From Zantedeschia hybrid cultivar (lineage: Eukaryota > Streptophyta > Magnoliopsida > Alismatales > Araceae): 64,000 bases of DNA. Shown in pieces: positions 58,924 to 64,000 of this stretch (position 1 is its first letter; each line of letters opens with the position of its first letter). The notes beneath the pieces were generated by a model. The model did not search any database, was not told the DNA's origin, and saw only the letters and a list, made by a program, of their open reading frames with translations. Position numbers and translations under genes: made by a program. The stretch lies in NCBI GenBank assembly GCA_030544215.1, contig JARZZO010000011.1, positions 42,127,001 through 42,191,000 of the forward strand, in the 5' to 3' direction.

Positions 58924-59092
58924 TGTTAGTCGTAGGTGTCCTACAAGCCAATCTGACTATGTAAATCTCGTTCATTTATTAATAAAATGGCTTTATTTCA
59001 TTATGTATAATTCGTATTCTTATCGTACTATAAAGAAGTCCGTGAATATGTGCTATAGTGATCAAATTATGATGAGATCATACTAGTGGGAC
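58924..59092 (+). repeat. Angela LTR start, left arm of a fold-back
   Basis: TGTTAGTCGTAGG and the next 170 bp match the start of the LTR at 50180. At about 59093 it switches to the opposite orientation. The arm is complementary to 60110-60282. Confidence 0.88.
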
Positions 59093-60282
59093 GCCAGAGA
59101 GAGAGAGAAACAGAGGTGGGGTGGCTAGGGTTAGCAACAGTATAGCCTACTCAGTCCGTTCACTACATTTTATACTAACCACGCGGTTTTTCATAAAACC
59201 CCCCGGTTTGTATAAAACCCACTTATTTATCCATCGCCTTGAGAATCATTTGCGTGTGACCCTCTAGGCCCAATAACCAGTCCGGTTAATAGCCCAATAA
59301 GCCCAGTGACTCCTCACTAGCTTTATTAATCAATTAATAACTCTTTATTAATTAATGAATCAATCGAATTGATGTTGCACATCGAATTCGATCGGGCCTC
59401 AGACCATGTTGGGTGCCAAGCAACACCGCCTGAACCCGAAAGGTATTGGGGTTAAGTAACCCACTCTTGGAACCTTTCCGCTGACAGTTATTGCGTGGAT
59501 ATAATCCTTCATTCGTACAATGCTCTCGAGTCAACTCAGGGTATGGCGTGCTGTCAAAGCCTAACCGGTTAACTCACTTGGATTGGATGCCGCTGATGAA
59601 TATCGAAAAACTCCTTTCCCGATATTATCGTCTGCCCTAGCCAGAGACTTTCGCGCATCCTTCCTAGAGCATTCTCTCTCATTGTACCGAGAGCGAATGA
59701 TTCCTTATTGACACTCAATTCCCTTCGACGGTATTCTGCTGTATCCGATCCTTGGCTGTTTAGAATCCCGTGGTTAAACATTCATAAACCAAGGTCAAAG
59801 CACAGAAGTCCACCGACAAGGTGTCCTTGGTATCTCAGGTCCGAGGACCATCTACGCAACTGCGACAATAGAATCAAGGTAGTTGACAGTGAGGTGCAGT
59901 ACCATCTAGCGATTCAGTCGGATCAGTTTAGTGAACTCATTCTCTAATGAGCACCTACATATTCGCCTTAGTGTCTCCACACAAGTGACTTATGAGATCA
60001 GTCACCCTCATCATATGAGCAGGCGTAATCTGTACTAGTCTAACCGGATATCCGATGTCCTTCTCGGATGTCCTCCGACTAGGAACAATTAAAATTGTGT
60101 GTTTAAGTAATCAGTCTCACTAATATGATCTCATCATAATCTAATCAGTATCGCACATATTCACGGACTTCATTATGAGACGATAATTCGATTTTATACA
60201 TAATGAAAATTATGCCATTATATTAATAAATATGAACGAGATTACAAAGTCATATTGGCTTGTAGGCCATTTAAGACTAACA
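59093..60282 (-). repeat. Angela LTR, antisense, body and right arm of a fold-back
   Basis: On the plus strand it starts in the GAGAGAGAG tract (sense R/U5 part) and goes to CTAACA at 60282. About 350-400 bp of the sense 3' end are missing. A polypurine tract in reverse (AATCTCCTACTTGG, 60282-60295) follows, so this was the 3' LTR of an antisense Angela element. Confidence 0.88.
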
Positions 60283-60295
60283 ATCTCCTACTTGG

Positions 60296-60410
60296 ACTAA
60301 AGCCAATCACCTATATACAGTAAGCCTATAGACTCTAGGTGACGCTCAAACACAATTAGAGCCAACGGCTTTGTCAGTGGATCTGCTACATTGTCGACAG
60401 ATAGAACTCT
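60296..60410 (-). pseudogene. Copia RNase H end fragment
   Basis: Encodes on the minus strand the RNase H end (SVDNVADPLTKPLA and FERHLESIG), homologous to 61976-62090. The Angela element at 60411 has been inserted here, in the same orientation. Confidence 0.88.
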
Positions 60411-61961
60411 TGTTGGGTTCTCGAGTTTCTCCGGATCTCCCGCGCAGCGGAAATAAACATAAAAACAGAGATCCGTTCCCGTTTCAAAAAAACTAAAAAT
60501 CAGATTATCGGATAATCAGTTCTTACCGTGTGCGGATTCAAATTCGCAACCGTTCAGTTCCGTCGGTGCGACACCGCAAGCAGCGCAAGCGCCCGGCCTC
60601 TAGCGAAGTCTACGCGATCGTCCTCGCGATGGATATCCTCACGTTCCTCGTTCTTCGCAGTCCACGAAATCTCCGCTAGTCGCCACAACGATCGCCGCAA
60701 CGCGCAGACGATTTCCCGTCGAACGGGATCGAAGAAGCGGCGGAGCAGATCCGGATCATCTGGGAAGTTAGAGCGACAGAGAAACAGAGGAGGGGGCGGC
60801 AAGGGTTAGCAGCAGCTTGGCCTGCACAGCCTATTCGCTATGTTTTATACTAACCGCGCGGTTTTTCATAAAAACCCCCAGTTTATATAAAATCCACTTA
60901 TTTATCCATCGCCTTGAGAATCATTTACGTGTGACCCTCTAGGCACAATTACCAGTCCGGTTAACAACCTAATATGCCCAGTAACTCCTTACTGGCTTTA
61001 TTAATCAATTAATAACTCTTTATTAATTAATTAATGAATCGAATTAATGTCCCACATCGAATTCGACCGGGCCTCCTATCACATTGGGTGCCAAGCAACA
61101 CCGCGTAAACCCGGAAGGTATCGGGGTTAAGAAACCCACTCTTGGAACCTTTCCGTCGACAGTTACCACGTGGATATAATCCTTCATTTGTATAATGCTC
61201 TCGAGTCAACTCAGAGTATGGCGTGCTATCAAACCATAACCGGTCGACTCACTTGGATTGGATGCCGCTGATAAATATCGGAAAACTCCTTTCTCGATAT
61301 TATCGTCCGCCCTAGCCAAGGACTTCCGCGCATCCTTCCTAGAGCATTCTCTCTTTAAGTACCGAGAGCGAATGATTCCTTATTGATACACAATTCCCTT
61401 CGACGGTATTCCGCTGTACCCATTCCTTGGCGTTTTAGAATGCTGTGGCTAGAGATTCGTAAACCAAGGTCAAAGCACAAAAGTCCATCGACAAGGTGTC
61501 CTTGGTGTCTCAGGTCCGAGGACCATCTATGCAACTACGACAATAGAATCAAGCTGGTTGACAGTGAGGTACAATACCATCCAGCGATTCAGTCGGATCA
61601 GTTCAGTGAACTCATTCTCCAATGAGCACTTACAGATTTGCCTTAGTGTCTCCACACAAGTGACTTATGAGATCAGTCACCCTCATCATATGAGTAGGAG
61701 TAATCTGTACTAGTTTAACCGGATATCCGATGTCCTTCTCGGATATCCTCCGACTATGAACGATTAAGAATATGTGTGTTTAAGTGATCAGTCTCATTAG
61801 TATGATCTCATCATAATCTGATCACTATAACACATATTCACGGACTTCATTATGAGACGATAATGAATACGATTTACACACAATGAATATTATACCATTA
61901 TATTAATAAATGAATGAGATTTACATAGTCGGATTGGCTTGTAAGCCACCTAAGACTAATA
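60411..61961 (-). repeat. 3' LTR of the rightmost Angela element
   Basis: 1551 bp. On the plus strand it starts TGTTGGGTTCTCG and ends CTAATA (expected CTAACA). Full length by comparison with 50180-51720. Confidence 0.92.
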
Positions 61962-61974
61962 ATCTCCTACTTGG
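61962..61974 (-). other. Polypurine tract
   Basis: On the minus strand CCAAGTAGGAGAT directly precedes the LTR; a G in the classical AAGTGGGAGAT has become A. Confidence 0.85.
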
Positions 61975-61975
61975 A

Positions 61976-64000
61976 CTAAAGCCAATCACCTTTATACAAT
62001 AAGCCTATAGACTCTAGGTGACGCTCAAACACAATTTGGGCCAACGGCTTTGTCAATGAATCTGCTACATTGTCAACAGATGGAACTCTTTCCACCATTA
62101 CATCTCCTCTGGATATGATCTCTCTGATAAGTTGAAAGCGCCTCAGAATATCTTTCGATTTCTGATGAGACCATGGCTCTTTCACTTGTGCAATAGTCCC
62201 ATTGTTGTCGCACAACAGCGGAACATGATCAAAGATGCAGAGAACTATGTCAAGGTCAGTGATGAACTTCTTCAACCACACTACTTCCTTGAAAGCTTCA
62301 GCTGTAGCGATATGCTCAACTTCAGTCGTCGAATCTGCAGTGGTTGCTTGCTTGGAACTCTTCTAGCACACTGTTCCTCCATAGACAAGGAACATATCCT
62401 TAGTTCTTCTCAAGAACTTTATGATACATTTCACTGCCTTCCAGTGCTATTCTCTTGGATCAACCTGAAATCTGCTTGTAACACTTAGAGCAAATGTAAT
62501 ATCAAGCCGTGTACATAGCATGGCATACAGGACAAATCCTATGGCAGAGGCATAGGGTACTCTATCCATGAGTGCCCTCTCATCAAGAGTCTTAGGAGAC
62601 TGCTCCTTTGAGAGATTAATTTTATGTCTCATCGGTATGAGACCTCTCTTAGAATTTTCCATGCCAAACCTTTTGACTATGGTATCTATGTACAAGGATT
62701 GGGTCATTCCAAGCATCCTCTTTGATCTATCTCTATACATCCGTATTCCCAATTCGTAGGATGCTTCTCCCAAATCCTTCATAGAGAAGTTTCTTGACAA
62801 CCAGATCTTTACTGATAACATCATAGCTACATCATTCCCAATGAGTAGTATGTCATCTACGTAAAGAACTAAGAAGGTGACTGCGCTCCCACTGGTCTTC
62901 TTGTACACATAAGACTCATCTTCATTCTTAATGAACTTATAAGACTTGACAGTCTCGTCAAATCTTATGTTCCAGCTCCGAGAAGCTTGCTTCAGTCCAT
63001 AAATGAACCTCTGAAGCTTGCACACTTTGTCTGGAGATTTTTTGGATGTGAAACCTTCTGGTTGTATCATATACACTTCTTCCTCACGATTACCGTTGAG
63101 GAAGGCAGTCTTCACATCCATCTGCCAGATATCAAAATCAAAGTGTGCAGCAATGGCGAGTAGAACTCTGATCGACTTTATCATGGCAACTGGTGAGAAA
63201 GTCTCGTCATAGTCAATTCCTTGCCTTTGACGATATCCCTTTGCCACCAACCTAGCCTTATAAGTGTCGATCCGTCCATCAGCACCGATCTTTCTCTTAA
63301 AGATCCACTTGCAATCGATGGGTACAATACCCTCGGGCAAGTCCTCCAAGTTCCAAACTTGGTTGGTGTACATGGACAGAATTTCTGAGTTCATGACTTC
63401 TCGCCATTTCTCGGCTTCTGAGCCTTCTATGGCCTCCTGGTAAGTTTTAGGATCATCATCCTCATTATATTCTACCTTCGACTCACCTTCAGCGATATGT
63501 CCCACATATCATTCGGGTAGTCTAGGTAATCTACCAGATCTATGAGGCTCATATGTGTGTACCTGAACAGATTCAGGAACTGATATCTCATCTGATGATA
63601 ATGCAGTTGTTTGGGGTTCTAGAACCTCTTCCAGTACAATTTTACTCCCACTGTTCTCCTGGAGAAGGTATTCCTCTTTCAGGAAGACAGCTTTCCTAGC
63701 GACAAACACCTTTTGTTCATCAGGATGGAAAAAATAGTATCCAAAGGTTTCCTTTGGATATCCCACAAACCTACATTTCTCAGTTCGTGATTCCAACTTG
63801 TCTGGATCATGCCTCTTTACATAAGTAGGACAACCCCAGACTTTAACATGTTTAAATTCTAGATTCCTGCCTTTCCATATCTCATATGAAGTAGAGGCCA
63901 CAGACTTGCTGGGTTACTCTGTTCAGTAGGTATGCTGCTGACTCTAGAGCATACCACCAGAGCGACACTGGTAATCCTGAAAAGCTGTTCATGGATCGTA
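61976..64000 (-). pseudogene. Angela pol: integrase end, RT, RNase H
   Basis: Read on the minus strand from the window edge: integrase C-terminal part (ASTSYEIWKGRN, YPKETFGYYFFHPDEQKVFV), linker with a TGA at 63508-63506 (PERYVG expected), reverse transcriptase (63350-62700: WIFKRKIGADG, MDVKTAFLNGN, GLKQASRSW, LYVDDILLIGN) and RNase H. From 63901 to 61976 one frame is kept apart from the TGA, a stop at 62446 and a TAG near 62370. In RNase H the frame passes from FLVYGG directly to TVC and KSSKQ, so about 35 residues with the first catalytic Asp are missing in frame. The SVDNVADSLTKPLA end is intact. The 5' part lies outside the window. Confidence 0.9.

Noticed and set aside
58924..60282. 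DNA transposon with terminal inverted repeats of 170 bp
   Set aside because: Both arms are LTR starts of the Angela family (TGTTAG ...), no transposase and no target duplication at the arms.

Overview
The window is plant nuclear DNA made almost entirely of nested LTR retrotransposons. I found no host single-copy gene, tRNA, rRNA or bacterial-type feature. Evidence for a plant (angiosperm-like) genome: Ty3/gypsy elements of three plant lineages (Tat with two RNase H domains, Athila, and a chromovirus of Tekay/Del type), Ty1/copia elements of Angela type with LTRs of about 1.5 kb, and an antisense multi-exon gene with a plant mobile domain. This dense nesting is typical of repeat-rich, pericentromere-like plant chromatin. 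Lineage names rest on motif recognition, not on a search.

Layout. 1-12885: 3' two thirds of a Tat-lineage element on the plus strand. It has pol (1-3660), then a long 3' region with two antisense genes (5441-8371 plant mobile domain gene; 8800-10177 second gene), three hairpin minisatellites, a polypurine tract and an LTR with a fourth minisatellite. 13013-14171: truncated Angela LTR. 14432-14689: scrap of Tat gag. 15122-16815 plus 25770-25903: antisense Tat pol, split by a complete Tekay-type element (16816-25769, 5-bp duplication CTCAT) whose 3' LTR holds a solo Angela LTR (23827-25406, duplication GCTCA). 25904-30383: decayed antisense Angela element with another solo LTR inside (28141-29662). 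30384-31454: Tekay-type LTR piece. 31455-34741 plus 45583-47828: second plus-strand Tat element (LTR, leader, gag, protease), split by a complete antisense Athila element (34742-45582, duplication AGGAC). 47829-49662: antisense Tekay-type LTR. 49663-58740: composite Angela material on the plus strand. 58924-60282: two opposed Angela LTR pieces forming a fold-back. 60411-64000: antisense Angela element leaving the window.

All coding regions carry stops, deletions or lost catalytic residues, so no element here looks autonomous. Much of the decay in the Tat pol and its two antisense genes is by in-frame stops without frameshifts.

Most unusual signals: (1) four separate minisatellites in one Tat element look like divergent versions of a single 32-34 bp hairpin monomer; (2) a second hairpin module (AAATGGCGTC ... 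GACGCCATTT) is reiterated in Tekay-type LTRs and also occurs in the LTR and leader of an unrelated Tat element, in one case with its loop; (3) two spliced genes lie antisense to pol in one retrotransposon; (4) a 20-bp hairpin motif recurs four times in the leader of an Angela element.
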